A DNA stretch of 64,000 bases from Anaeramoeba ignava (GCA_028826165.1 JAPDFW010000022.1:496001-560000), one strand, 5' to 3'; shown: positions 32,600 through 44,038, counted from the first letter of the stretch. Notes: generated by a model not told the origin, from the sequence alone. Made by a program: numbers and translations.

Positions 32600-35500
32600 T
32601 TAATCCAAATGTTTTGATTCAATTGATGAACCTTGTTTAACTTCAATTGATTTAACTAAAGAAAGCATATCTTTCCAAAATTCAGTAACTTTCTCTTGAA
32701 TTTGAATTTGAGAATTGACATATCTTTGGAAAGCAATTTTAAAATCCTGACACAAAGAGTATCTAAAATGTTCCATTTCGGCAAGAATAGCAAGTTCGAA
32801 TTTAGAATCAAGATTTGTTATTTTTTCAAGTTTTTCACTTTCCGTTGTGATTTTTTGAAAATTATGCGAGGAACTTGTTTGTAATTTTTGATATGTTTGT
32901 TGAACCAAATCTTTTTGTGCTTTAATTTTGATTTTTCTTTTCCAAATTTCTTCAAAAGAAGAAATCAATACTGAATATTCATTTAAAAAATCAGAAAGTA
33001 AATCATTTGGAATTTTTGGATTTGTTTCGTAAAGACGAAAGTTTTTATAAAGTGTTGATGATAATCCAACAAGTGAACTTGCAATTGCTGTTATTGTATC
33101 AATAGAATTTTTATCTAAAGTTTCTTTTTGTCTCCAATCAAATTGAAATCTACTTAATTCTGTTACTTTATTTCCTAGATCTGAAAACACTGTTGATAAT
33201 TCTAATAATTTTTGAATAATTTTTTGAATTTAAATAATTCCTTTCAATTTTAAATTAAATTCAATTAAATTCAATTAAATTAAATTAAATTAAATTCAAC
33301 TTTAAATTAAATTAAATTAAATTCAATTTTAAATTAAATTAAATTCAATTTTAAATTAAATTAAATTCAATTAAATTAAATTAAATTCAATTTTAAATTA
33401 AATTAAATTCAACTTTAAATTAAATTAAATTCAACTTTAAATTAAATAAATAATTCCTTTCAATTTTATTTTAAATAATTTCTTTCAAATAAAATAATAA
33501 CAACCTTTATATTTAACGCTTTGTGAATTAAATCCCAATCTTAATTGACTAAATTGATTTTCAAGAGTTTGTAAAAATATTGAAAATTTTTCAATTGATA
33601 TTTTTTGAGTTGTATTTGTGCTTTTCATATTTGTTTCATATTCATTTTCAAATCCAAATTCTGCTAGATTAGTTTCTTTGATTTCATTTTCTAATCCAAT
33701 AAATTCTTTATAAAGTGAACTTGTTCCCAAAATTGGATGTCGAGAAATTCTATCAAGAAATTGTGATAAGAAAGTTTCAGGAGAAGCTTTTTAAACAAAT
33801 ATTTAAATTTTAATTTTAATTTTAATTTTAATTATAATATTAATTATAATTTTAATTTTAATTTTAATTTTAATTTTAATTTTAATTATAATTATAATTT
33901 TAAGTTTAATTTTAATTTTAATTTTAAATTTTGATTTTAATTTTAATTTTAAATTTTAATTTTAATTTTAATTATAATTTTAATTTTAATTATAATTTTA
34001 ATTTTAAATTTTATTTGTACTGATTTTTTTTGCTGGAAGGATTTGTGGAATTGCACAACTTTTATATTGATCTGCTAATTGATCTCTAAATTCACGAAAT
34101 TGAATAAAACTTTTTTCAACTGAAAGAGTTTGAGTCTAAATATTTATTTTTATTAAAAAGAATATAATATTATTTTTCAATTTAATATAATTTTTCAATA
34201 TAATTTTTTAATTACATTTGAAACTATTAAAAATTTAGTTTTTTCCGATTTTCCTGATTTCATATTTTTGTTATTTGGTGATAACGAAATTGTAAATGTA
34301 AAAGGAGTAATTTTCTCTCTTAAATTCCATACAAATTTATCCTTTTTTTTTTGAAAATTTAATTTTAATTTTAATTTTGATTTTAATTTTGATTTTAATT
34401 TTGATTTTAATTTTAATTTTAATTTTAATTTTGATTTTAATTTTAATTTTGAATTTGATTTTGATTTTAATTTTAATTTTGAATTTGATTTTAATTTTGA
34501 ATTTGATTTTAAATTTAATTTTAATTTTATAAATGAATTTTAATTATAATTTAAATTTAATTTTATAAATGAATTTTAATTTTAATTTAATTTTAATTTT
34601 AATTTTAATTTTGATTTTGATTTTAATTTTAATTTTGATTTTAATTTTAATTTTGATTTTGATTTTGATTTTGATTTTAATTTTAATTATAATTTTAAAT
34701 TTAATTTTAATTTTAATTTTAATTTTAATTTAATTTTATAAATGAATTTTAATTTTGATTTTGATTTTAATTTTAATTTTATAAATGAATTTTAATTATA
34801 ATTTAATTTTATAAATGAATTTTAATTATAATTTTAAATTTAAATTAATATACATCCAAAAAATATCTTGGAGGTTCAGTTTCAGTTTGAATTTGTTGAA
34901 TTTGTTGATTTTTTTGAGGTTCCATAACTTTAGTTAAATCTTCACCAACAAATTTAGGTTTTGGAGGAGTAATTTTAACTTCTTGAGATTGAATTTCTTT
35001 ATTTTCACCTTGAACAGGAATTCTTGGTTTAGGGCCTGTTGGAATTGGAGGCTTTGGTTTACGACTTTTGGGTGGAATCGGTGGTTTTGCTTTATCATTA
35101 AGTGTTGGTTTTGGTCCTGTTGGTATTGGTGGTTTTAATGGTTGGTTAGGTCTTTGAAGAGGTGGTGGCTTTGTTTTTGGTTTAGGCGGAAGTTTTAAAT
35201 GCTTTTTTTCTAATTTAGGTTTATTTTAGTTGTTTTTATTGTTGATTTTTTAATTTGATATTTAATATCGATTTTTTAATTTTCTTTTTTTTTTTAATAA
35301 ATTTTTTATTTAAACCATTTTTTTCTTGTAAATTTGGTAAATTTTTTAATTGAGTTTCTTCATCAATTTCTTGAGAATCTTGAGAATCTTTTGGTTTTTC
35401 ATCTTGACTTAATTCAATAGTAATATAACTAATTAAAAAATTTCAATTAAATTAAATCAAATTAAAAAATTTCAATTAAATTAAATCAAATTAAAAAATT

Positions 35501-35741
35501 TCAATTAAATTAAATTAAATCAAATTAAAATTTCAATTAAATTAAATTTTAAATTAAAAAATTTTTCAAACTTTTTAGGAATAAGTCCTGGTTGGGTTTT
35601 ATCTATATATCCAACCCACCAATTGTAATTATCATCAAGAATTGTAATTTTATCGTTTTTTTTGAATCCTAATTCTCTTTCATCTTGTGGTTCATAATCT
35701 GCAATTGCAACAACTTCAAAACTTATTTTTGATTCAAACAT
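32600..35741 (-). CDS. SH3-PX-BAR sorting nexin, SNX9/18/33-like (7 exons)
   Basis: Exons are 35741-35572, 35428-35316, 35209-34854, 34341-34216, 34135-34021, 33786-33505 and 33201-32600. Every junction is GT..AG and in phase, giving 587 residues. Exon 1 plus the start of exon 2 form an SH3 domain (ALYDY-like AIADYEPQDERELGF, NWWVGYI, GLIPKN-YITIEL). Exon 3 is a proline-rich linker (KPPIPTGPKP, PPIPPKSRKP), a target for SH3 partners. Exons 4-6 form the PX domain (SFIQFREFRDQLADQYKSCA, IPQILPAKK, FLDRISRHPILG), binding phosphoinositides. Exons 6-7 give the BAR coiled coil that senses curvature. SNX9-type proteins link actin nucleation and dynamin to endocytic necks or macropinosomes. It fits the trafficking-rich neighbourhood. 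Confidence 0.9.
33202..34853 (-). repeat. Repeat-filled introns of the SNX9-like gene
   Basis: Intron 6 (33504-33202) holds AAATTAAATTC steps, intron 5 (34020-33787) TTTTAA and TTATAA, and intron 3 (34853-34342) TTTTAA/TTTTGA plus TTTTATAAATGAA. Intron 4 (34215-34136) is short and unique. Confidence 0.85.
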
Positions 35742-35800
35742 TTTTTTGTTTTAAAAAAAAATGAAAAATGAAAAAAAATGAAAAAAAAATATTTTTGAAA
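35742..35800 (-). promoter_or_regulatory. CATTTTTT leader of the SNX9-like gene
   Basis: Directly upstream of the ATG on the gene strand: AATATTTTTTTTTCATTTTT, then CATTTTTCATTTTTTTTTAA and the start. Confidence 0.5.
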
Positions 35801-35976
35801 ATTTTTTCTATTTTTATTCCTTTTTATTTGTTTGTTTTAAAAATAGAAAAAAAAAAGAAGTTATTTTTTTCTTATTCAATCTTTTTTAAAAAAAATTTCT
35901 GGAATTCCAAAAAAAAAAGTGGAAGAAGAAAAAAAAAATTTTTTTGCTTTTTTAAATTGAATAAAAATTTTTTCTT

Positions 35977-38280
35977 TTAAATTATTTTGAATAGAGTTAT
36001 TCCTTTTTTTGTAGTTTCAATAAATTCAAGAAATTCATTAAAACGAGTAAGATCGAATTTAACTTGATTTTGAGCTCTTTCCTTTTGTAATTTACGAACT
36101 CTTGGGATACTTCCTTCAGCAAGATATAAAATAACTAATGAATTTGAAGGACATTTTGAAATAATTTGTGAATATTGATTATCAAATTTCTTTAAAATAT
36201 GACTAAGAACTAATTGAACTCTTGGTTGTTCTAAAGATTCAATATGTGTTGAATGAAAATTTCGGAATTTATGGAATTGAATCCAAATAAATTTTTTTTC
36301 ATTTTGATTTTCCTTTTTTTCATTTTCATTTTCATTTTCATTTTCATTTTCATTTTCATTTTCACTTTCATTTTCATTTTCACTTTCATTTTCATTTTCA
36401 CTTTCATTTTCATTTTCACTTTCATTTTCATTTTGATTTTGATTTTCATTTTCATTTTCATTTTCATTTTCATTTTCACTTTCACTTTCACTTTGATTTT
36501 CATTTTGATTTTGATTTTCATTTTCATTTTCATTTTCATTTTCATTTTCAATTTCATTTTCAATTTCATTATTATTTTCAATCTTAATTTCATTTTGATT
36601 TTCATTTTCATTTTCATTTTCTTTTAAGTCAAAAATTTTTTCAAATTCTTGTGGAATTAAATCATCACTTTCTACAATAATTTGTTTTGCTTGTGTTCTT
36701 AATGAAAATCTTTCTGAACCTGATGATCTATCAATAATAAAAGTTGAATAACCTTTTGAAATTTTTTCAAAAATTAATTCTTCTTCTTTTGGAAATGGAA
36801 CAGATTCAGATTGAGTTTGATTTCCTGAAACAATTCCAAATTGTGATCCATGAATAAGTTTTAATTGCAAAAGTTTTAAAGCTGAAACAGCATCAACATA
36901 ACTGTCATGACCCAATAAACCATTATTTTGGATTTTTTGATAAAGAAATGTTTCACTTAAATATCTTAAAGATGGTTTATAATGTCTAACTTTTGGATGA
37001 CTAAATAAAAGTGATGTATCAATAGAATTTTTATGAATTAATCTTAAACTTTTCAAATCATTTTCAAGTGAATGCCCAACAAGATAAGATTCTTTAGGAA
37101 TTAAGCCAATTATATCTTTTTGGGCTTCTTCAAATGTTTTTTTTGCTTTTTTCATCACTTCTTCTGTAATTCCTGAAAATTGAGTTCGATAATCAATAAT
37201 TGGGTTTTGTGTTAAAATAAATTCATCATATATTTTCTCATAATTTTCGTTAATTAACGTTAATCTTGTTAATTCAGAACCAATCTTTGTTCCGCACATT
37301 TCGCAATCAATTGCAAAAATTTGAAAAGGTTTTGATTTTATTTTGGTGTGAATTGTTTGTGAAAATGGAAGTGTTTCAAGAAAATCTGGATTCTTATTTT
37401 CATTTGGAAAGTCATTTTGATCTAATTGTTCATTTGTTAATACAAAGAATTTTGGATCAAAAATATATTCTTTTTTATTAAGTAATTCTTCAATTTCTTT
37501 TTGTTTATTTTGAGTTTCATTTTCTTTTTGATTTTCTTTTTCATTTTGATTTTCTTTTTCTTTTTCTTTTTCTTTTTCTTTTTCTTTTTCATTTTGATTT
37601 TCATTTTGATTTTCATTTTGATTTTCTTTTTCTTTTTCTTTTTCTTTTTCTTTTTCTTTTTGATTTTGATTTTGATTTTCTTTTTCTTTTTCTTTTTCAT
37701 TTTCTTTTTGATTTTGATTTTGATTTTCTTTTTCATTTTGATTTTGATTTTCTTTTTGATTTTGATTTGATTCTGAATTGTTTTTTTTTGTGATATTATC
37801 TTTTAATAAAGGAATAATTGAAGGAAAACAAGAAAATTTAGTTCCTGGTGAATTTGTGAAAATATTTAATCCAGTTTTTAATTCTTGAGTAATTGTTGGA
37901 AGTTGTTCTTCAAATTTAGTTAATATATCATAATTTAAACCAGGACAAAATAAAAATATCACATTTGAAATTTGTTTTTTATTTTCGATTTGAATCCATT
38001 CAGGTAATTGTAGATTTTCATCACCAAAAAATTTTAGAATTTGATGTAATTGTGATACCTTTACTGATTTTAGATTTTTTTTTTGAAGAATAATAGCAGG
38101 TTTTATATTTATATTTATATTTGTTTTTGCTTTTTGATTCGTTTTTTGATTTGCTTTTTGATTTGTTTTTGTTTTTATTGCTTTATTTTTTAATTTGCTT
38201 TTTAATTTTGATACATTTTTTTTTGCTTTCAATTTCTTAAACTTTTTTTTTTTATTCTTTTTTTTTCTTTTTGAACCCAT
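35977..38280 (-). CDS. Rex1/REXO-type DEDDh 3'-5' RNA exonuclease with acidic low-complexity inserts (767 aa)
   Basis: Intronless, ATG at 38280. The N-terminus is strongly basic (GSKRKKKNKKKKFKKLKAKK), a nuclear/nucleolar signal. The exonuclease domain (about 300-460) has the Exo I motif FAIDCEMCG, Exo II VGHSLENDLKSL and Exo III GHDSYVDAVSAL with the catalytic Asp, Glu, Asp, His and Asp all present. This CEMC-type motif is typical of REXO1/REXO5/Rex1, which trim 5S rRNA, snoRNA and tRNA 3' ends. A long E/K/N/Q tract precedes it, and a second tract (ENENENES type, about 570-670) follows. The conserved C-terminal 100 residues (FHKFRNFHSTHIESLEQPRV) are unrecognised, possibly a degenerate RNA-binding fold. 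Confidence 0.88.
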   Translation of the reverse strand: MGSKRKKKNKKKKFKKLKAKKNVSKLKSKLKNKAIKTKTNQKANQKTNQKAKTNININIKPAIILQKKNLKSVKVSQLHQILKFFGDENLQLPEWIQIENKKQISNVIFLFCPGLNYDILTKFEEQLPTITQELKTGLNIFTNSPGTKFSCFPSIIPLLKDNITKKNNSESNQNQKENQNQNEKENQNQNQKENEKEKEKENQNQNQKEKEKEKEKEKENQNENQNENQNEKEKEKEKEKEKENQNEKENQKENETQNKQKEIEELLNKKEYIFDPKFFVLTNEQLDQNDFPNENKNPDFLETLPFSQTIHTKIKSKPFQIFAIDCEMCGTKIGSELTRLTLINENYEKIYDEFILTQNPIIDYRTQFSGITEEVMKKAKKTFEEAQKDIIGLIPKESYLVGHSLENDLKSLRLIHKNSIDTSLLFSHPKVRHYKPSLRYLSETFLYQKIQNNGLLGHDSYVDAVSALKLLQLKLIHGSQFGIVSGNQTQSESVPFPKEEELIFEKISKGYSTFIIDRSSGSERFSLRTQAKQIIVESDDLIPQEFEKIFDLKENENENENQNEIKIENNNEIENEIENENENENENENQNQNENQSESESENENENENENENQNQNENESENENESENENESENENESENENENENENENENEKKENQNEKKFIWIQFHKFRNFHSTHIESLEQPRVQLVLSHILKKFDNQYSQIISKCPSNSLVILYLAEGSIPRVRKLQKERAQNQVKFDLTRFNEFLEFIETTKKGITLFKII

Positions 38281-38330
38281 TTTTAAAAAAAAAAAATGAA
38301 AAAAAAAATGAAAAAAAAATTTGTGTTTTT
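38281..38330 (-). promoter_or_regulatory. CATTTTTTTT leader of the exonuclease gene
   Basis: On the gene strand: AATTTTTTTTTCATTTTTTTTTCATTTTTTT (two CAT-T-run steps) directly before the ATG. The same pattern appears at the other starts. Confidence 0.5.
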
Positions 38331-38500
38331 TTTAAATTATTGTTAATTTTGTTTCTGGATTTAATTTGTATTTGAGAATATAAAAAAAAATATCTAATAA
38401 TTTTAAGTTAATGTCAATTTCATTCGTGAAATTAATTTTTATTTTATAAAAAGAAAAAAAAAATTTGAAAAAAAAAAATGGAAAGAAAAAAAAAAATTAA

Positions 38501-38920
38501 TTAATCACGAAGAAAAAGAGCAACATCAAGATAATCACCAGTTCTAAAACGAAGTTGTTCAAGTGAAGAATCATCATCAGAAGATGACTTTGACGAGTAA
38601 GTACTGCCAATGTCTTTAAAAACAATTTGACCAGTTCGTTTATCTTTAAAAACAAATGCAAAAACAAATCGAGTTCCTTGTTTTCTTGCCGGAATACAAT
38701 TATCTTGAATAATTGACGTTAACTCTTTTAATGTACAATCTTTCCACGAATAAATTTCTATTTCATCTTGTGGCAATGATTCTTGATAATCTTTTGGAGA
38801 ATTTCGATCTCCAACTCGAATAAATGTCCGAAGTAAAAATGGTGTAATTGACTTTCTGTCAACTTGTTGTGTTTTTATGTAAGTGTCACCTCTTCTTCTA
38901 CGAGGAAAACGATTTGACAT
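38501..38920 (-). CDS. SAP18: SAP18 (Sin3/ASAP-complex 18 kDa subunit)
   Basis: 139 residues from the ATG at 38920; the upstream in-frame stretch starts with a Leu codon and lies in the leader, so the ATG is preferred. The ubiquitin-like SAP18 fold is clear: VDRKSITPFLLRTFIRVG, EIEIYSWKDCTLKELTSIIQ, the ARKQGTRFVFAFVF strand, KDIGSTYSSKSSSDDDSSLE and the terminal FRTGDYLDVALFL. Length and order match the family. SAP18 with RNPS1 and Acinus forms the ASAP complex that joins the exon-junction complex, and it also associates with the Sin3 deacetylase. The eIF4A-III gene, the EJC core helicase, lies 19 kb away. It sits head-to-head with the BTB gene, 129 bp between start codons. Confidence 0.95.
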   Translation of the reverse strand: MSNRFPRRRRGDTYIKTQQVDRKSITPFLLRTFIRVGDRNSPKDYQESLPQDEIEIYSWKDCTLKELTSIIQDNCIPARKQGTRFVFAFVFKDKRTGQIVFKDIGSTYSSKSSSDDDSSLEQLRFRTGDYLDVALFLRD

Positions 38921-39049
38921 TAACAATAAAGATAAAAATAAAGACAAAGGTCAATTAAAAAAGTAAATGAAAAACGAAAAAAAAGGAAAAAAATGAAAAA
39001 ATTTTTTTTCATTTTTTTTTTCATTTACTTTTTTTTTTACTTTTTTAAA
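38921..39049. promoter_or_regulatory. Divergent promoter between SAP18 and the BTB gene
   Basis: Only 129 bp separate the two ATGs. On the + strand it contains AATTTTTTTTCATTTTTTTT and TTTCATTTACTTTTT. On the - strand it contains TTTTTTCATTTTTTTCC and TTTTCATTTAC. The start-proximal element is thus present in both directions. Confidence 0.55.
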
Positions 39050-41712
39050 ATGCAAAATAATCTAATTGAACAAATTGCAAGTTTGCAAAATAATTCAAAA
39101 CTTTCTGATATCAAATTTATTGTTAATGAAAAAGCTTTTTATGGACATAAAGTTTTATTTGGATTAACAAGTTTAGTTTTATTAGAAAAATTTGAAAAGG
39201 AACCAAATTTGAAGCAAATTGATATTGAAAATATAAATGAAATTGAATTTCAAGAAATTATGAATTATGTTTATCAAAGAAAAGTAGAAATTAATTTTCG
39301 AAACATAAAATCATTACTAAATTTTGCAAAAGTTTATCAAATTGAAGATTTATTATTGAGTTGTTTAGAATTTCTTGAAAAAAATATTGCAAATCAAAAT
39401 TGTTTTATAATATTTGATATTTCTATTAAATTTCAACTTGATGATTTAAAAGAAAAAACTTCGAAAGTAATTCATGAATCAAAAGATTGTTTCAAACAAG
39501 AGCATGTTTTAGATTCATTTGATGATGAAACTCTTGCACAAATTTCTTTAATTAGAAATGATTTAACTGAAATTTATTTCTTTAGAAGGATAATTGAATG
39601 GGGAAATTACAAAATTGAAAACGAAAATCATGAAAATCAAGAAAATCAACCAAATATTGATTTGAAAAATAAAATTGTTCCTTTATTAAATTCTTTAAAT
39701 TTCTCAAATTTGAGTGAAAGTGATTTACAAGAAATTTGGGATTCTCAAGTTTTTTCTGGAGAACAATTAGTTCAACTTATACCAGATGGAGTTCATGAAG
39801 AATTTAAAAACAAAATTAAGCAAAGTAAATCAAATTCAATTCAATTCAAATTCAAAATTCAAAATTCAATTCAAATTAAAATTCAAATTCAAATTCAAAT
39901 TCAATTCAAAATTCAAATCAAAATTTAAATTCAAATTTAAATTCAAAATTAAAATCAAAATTCAATTAAAATTCATTTAAAATTCAAATTAAATTAAAAT
40001 TCAAATTCAAAATCAAATTAAAATTCAATTAAAATTCAAATTAAAATTCAAATTCAATTCAAATTCAAAAATTCAAAATCAAATTCAAAATTCAAAATTC
40101 AATTCAAATTCAAATTCAAAATCAAATTAAAATTCAAAATTAAAATCAAAATTCAATTCAAATTCAATTCAAATTCAAATTCAAATTCAAATTAAATTCA
40201 AATTCAAATCAATTTAAATTAAAATTCAATTTAAAATTAAAATTAAAATTAAAATTCAAATTAAAATTCAAATTCAAATTCAAATTCAAATTAAATTCAA
40301 ATTAAAATCCAATTCAAAATTAAAATTCAAATTAAATTAAATTAAATTAAATTAAAATTAAAATTAAAATTCAATTTAAAATTAAAATTAAAATTCAATT
40401 TAAAATTCAAATTCAAATTCAAAATTAAAATCAAAATTAAAATTAAAATTCAAATTCAAAATTAAAATTAAAATTAAAATTAAAATTCAATTTCAATTTC
40501 AAAATTAGCGAATAATTTAACTGGAATTTGGAAAGGAGAAATGAATACACAAAATGGGAAATTAGGTTTTATTGGTGTTCTTTTCCAAAAAGAAAATCAA
40601 ATTGATGGAGTAATTCAATTTAATATTGGTGGTCATGCTGGAAAAATAACAGGAACAATTAATAATTTAGATCTTGATTTGATATATAAACAAGAAGATC
40701 CTCGGATTGGATATTGGGCTGAATTAAAAGGAACAAGAAGTTTTAATGGAAAAGAAATTATTGGGAAAGGTGATCATGGAGAAAATGAAAAAAAAAGAAA
40801 AAAATCAGTTACTTGGAAAATAACAAGAGATTTTCTTGAAGATATTATTAGTGATGAAGGTAGAATTTAAAATTAAAATTAAAATTAAAATTAAAATTAA
40901 AATTAATATTAAAATTAAAATTAAAATTGAAATTAATATTCAAATCCAAATCAATATTAAAATTAAAATTAAAATTAAAAATCAAAATTAAAATCAAAAT
41001 TAAAATTAAAATTAAAATTAAAATTAAAATTAAAATTAAAATTAAAATTAAAATTAAAATTAAAATTAAAATTAAAATTAAAATTAAAATTAAAATTAAA
41101 ATTAAAATTAAAATTAAAATTAAAATTAAAATTAAAATTATAATTAAAATTAAAATCAAAATTGAAATTAAAATCAAAATTAAAATTAAAATTAAAATTA
41201 AAATCAAAATCAAAATTAAAATTAAAATTAAAATTAAAATTAAAATTAAAATTAAAATTAAAATTAAAATTAAAATTAAAATTATAATTAAAATTAAAAT
41301 CAAAATTGAAATTAAAATCAAAATTAAAATTAAAATTAAAATTAAATATTAAAATTAAAATTAAAACTAATATTAAAATTTTTTAGTTAATTCTATTTCT
41401 GGAATTTGGAATGGAACTGTTCAAGGAAAATCAAAGAAAAATTCTTTTTATATTTTTTTAATTCAATTTGTTGATAAATTAAGAGGAATTGTAGTATTTG
41501 AAGATTTTAATTCTGGAATTATTGAAGGAACAATTGAAGAAAATAAATTTGTATTTGTTTATAAAAATCATGATAAAATTAAAGGTTATTGGGCAAAAAT
41601 TTTTGCTATAATTGATGAACAAAATTTAATTCTTAATGGACAAGGTCCTCATGGAAATCATAACAAAACAAGAAAAGATTTTTTAACTTGGGAAATGAAA
41701 AAAGAAAAATGA
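39050..41712 (+). CDS. BTB-BACK protein with two tandem beta-rich C-terminal repeats (3 exons, 483 aa)
   Basis: Exons are 39050-39824, 40509-40859 and 41387-41712, all in phase. The ATG chosen is at 39050, because the upstream in-frame part is poly-Phe leader. The BTB fold covers residues 1-110 (SDIKFIVNEKAFYGHKVLF, then YVYQRKVEI), and BACK follows to about 250 (LDSFDDETLAQISLIRNDL). Each of exons 2 and 3 encodes one copy of a repeat of about 110 residues: LTGIWKGEMN / ISGIWNGTVQ at the start, GYWAELKG / GYWAKIFA in the middle, GKGDHGEN / GQGPHGNH near the end, closing VTWKI / LTWEM. I do not recognise this domain; the strand pattern suggests a small beta barrel. BTB-BACK proteins usually serve as cullin-3 adaptors; the repeats would then bind substrates or ligands (inference). 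Confidence 0.82.
39825..40508 (+). repeat. BTB gene intron 1: AAATTC hexamer-type repeat
   Basis: GTAAAT donor, AAAATTAG acceptor. The body is (AAATTC)n, (AAATTA)n and intermediate steps. Confidence 0.9.
40860..41386 (+). repeat. BTB gene intron 2: AAATTA hexamer array
   Basis: GTAGAA donor, TTTTTTAG acceptor. Most of it is pure (AAATTA)n, with two near-identical interruptions (ATTATAATTAAAATTAAAAT then CAAAATTGAAATTAAAATC) about 140 bp apart, showing internal duplication of the array. Confidence 0.92.
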
Positions 41713-41976
41713 AAAAATGAAAAAATTGAAAAAAATTTCGAAAAGAGAAAACTTTATTTGAAAAAGTTTACTCAAAAATCAAAAAATGAAAAAGAAAAAA
41801 GAAAAAAGAAAAAGAAAAATGAAAAGAAAAAATGAAAAAGAAAATCAAAAAATGAAAAAGAAAAAGAAATGAAAAAATTTCAAAGATTTCACCAACAATA
41901 AAATCGTTTGATTGAGAAAATCAAGTTTTTCAAATTCTCAACCAAAAAAGTTTAAATTATTCAATTCAAAAAAATT
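41713..41976. other. Convergent intergenic spacer with GAAAAA-rich tracts
   Basis: Between the BTB stop and the 3' end of the disordered gene: AAATGAAAAAGAAAA steps and a short unique stretch near 41890-41960. No ORF. Confidence 0.5.
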
Positions 41977-43862
41977 TTAATTTTTGTTTTCAGATATATC
42001 AAATTGAGGATTAGTATTTTCTTGATTTTGTGATTCTTGAGGTATTTGATTTGGATTAAGATTTTGATTTGGATTAAAATTTTGATTTGGATTAAAATTT
42101 TGATTTGGATTAAGATTTTGATTTGGATTAAGATTTTGATTTGGATTAAGATTTTGATTTGAATTAAGATTTTGATTTGGATCTTGATTAAAATATTGGG
42201 TTGGATCTTGATTAAAATATTGATTTGGATCTTGATTAAAATATTGATTTGGATCTTGATTAAAATATTGGGTTGAATCTTGATTAAAATATTGATTTGG
42301 ATTTTGATTAAAATATTGATTTGGATCTTGATGAAAATATTGATTTGGATCTTGATTAAAATATTGGTCTTGATTGGGATACTGTGAATAAGGAGTGAAT
42401 TGCTGATTCATTGTATTTTGGAATTGATTTTGTTGAGGAAATGAATTTTGATAATTTTGAGGATTTATAAAATGAGGATGATTTTGGATATGAATTGGAT
42501 TTGATTCATTTGCATATGATCGCGATGGTTCTAAGTTATATGAACGGTTGATAAACTGAGGATTTCTATAGGGAAAATTTGTATTATTTCTTGGAAAATT
42601 ATGGTCAAAGTTAGAATTAGATGGTTTATTATGTGATTTATCTGAAAATTCTCTTTGATAATTTTGATTTTGATAATTTTGATTTTGATTTTGATATTTT
42701 TGATTTTGATATTTTTGATTTTGATATTTTTGATTTTGATATTTTTGATTTTGATATTTTTGATTTTGATAATTTTGATTTTGATATTTTTGATTTCGAT
42801 AATTTGATTTTTGTTGTGAATTTCTCGAGTATTTTTGATTTTTATAATTTGATGGAAATGATCTACTTTGCATGTTATTTCTATTGTTCATCTTTCTATT
42901 TTTGTTGTTTTGAAAATTATTCTGATGATTATAAGTACTTTTTTTTTGATGAAAAGATTTATTTTGGAATTGATTTGTTTTTGCAAAATTGTTATTAAAA
43001 CTTGATAATGCTTCTGTTTGATTTTCATTTAGATTTTGGTTTAAATTTTCATTTTGATTTTCATTTAAATTTTCATTTTGATTTTCATTTTGATTTTCAT
43101 TTTGATTTTCATTTTGATTTTCATTTTGATTTTCATTTTGATTTTCATTTTCATTTAGATTTGGTTTTTTTTGTGTATCTGTTTTATTTTCTTCTGTTTC
43201 TTTTATTGATTCTGTACTTTTTTGTTGTATTTGGTTGATTTTTTTTGAAAAATATCCTTTTTGTCCTATTTTTGGATGAGTAAATTTAGGTTTTTGTTCT
43301 CTAAGTGAATCAACAAATTCAATTTCTTGTGTGATATTTTTTGCTTTTCTTTGGTTTTTCTTCTTTTTTGTTTTTTTCTTTTTTTTGTTTTGGTTCTATT
43401 TTTGAAATTTAAATTTATTTAAAATTATTAATTTATTTTAATTTATTTTATTTTTATTTTAAATTTTAAATAAAATACTTTAATTGAAGAATTGCTATCT
43501 TTAACTAATTCAACAACAGAATCTAATGATTCAGAATTCTCATTATCAAGATTAACAGGATTTGATTTTTCAAGATCTGAATTTTTCTTTTGAATTTTCA
43601 AACGAGCAAAATGTTCATCAAGAGTAAATAAAGGTTTATTTTCTTCTTCAGTTGTTTTTTGACTTGAATCTTCTTCATTCTTTTGATTTCTAAAATTTTT
43701 CCCTTTTTTGTTTCCTGTTGTTTTTTTTGTTGAGTTTTTCCCTTTTTGACTTTTTTCTTGATTTGTTGGTTGATTTTTTATTTGTGTCTTTTTTTCTGTT
43801 GAAAGTTTCTTTTTTGCTTCTTTTAAAGAACTTGTTTTTGATTTTGGTTGATTTTGTGACAT
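41977..43862 (-). CDS. Intrinsically disordered Lys- then Asn/Gln/Tyr-rich protein (2 exons, 600 aa)
   Basis: Exons are 43862-43479 and 43395-41977 (GTATTT..AATAG, phase 0). The first 130 residues are Lys/Ser-rich with one conserved-looking patch (PLFTLDEHFARLKIQKK). Exon 2 begins KKKK-rich, has a second patch (IEFVDSLREQKPKFTHPKIG, then GYFSKK) and continues into NENQ repeats. A run of YQNQK pentapeptides, an Asn/Phe/Pro-rich stretch, QDPNQYFN octapeptides (about ten) and NPNQNLN heptapeptides follow. No globular domain is visible. Tyr/Asn/Gln repeats of this kind are typical of prion-like, condensate-forming RNA-associated proteins; that is inference. It ends SENKN. Function unknown. Confidence 0.72.
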
Positions 43863-44038
43863 TTTTTTTTCTAGTTGTTTTTGTTGTGGTTTTTTTTTTT
43901 AAAGAAAAGTAAGAGAAAAAGAAAAAAGAAAAATGAAAAAAAAAAATTGAAAAAAAATTTTTTTCTTTTTTTAAAAAATTAAAAATAAAAATAAAAATAA
44001 AAATAAAATGGAATGTTTTCTAAATCAAAGTTATTTAT
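43863..44038. promoter_or_regulatory. Leader of the disordered-protein gene and transportin 3' flank
   Basis: On the minus strand: AAAAAAATTTTTTTTCAATT, then CATTTTTCTTTTTTC and further T-rich sequence before the ATG at 43862. The part at 43980-44038 is A/T-rich 3' flank of transportin. Confidence 0.4.

Noticed and set aside
40848-41352. Ile-Leu and Lys-Ile repeat frames on both strands
   Set aside because: Pure hexamer repeat within BTB gene intron 2.
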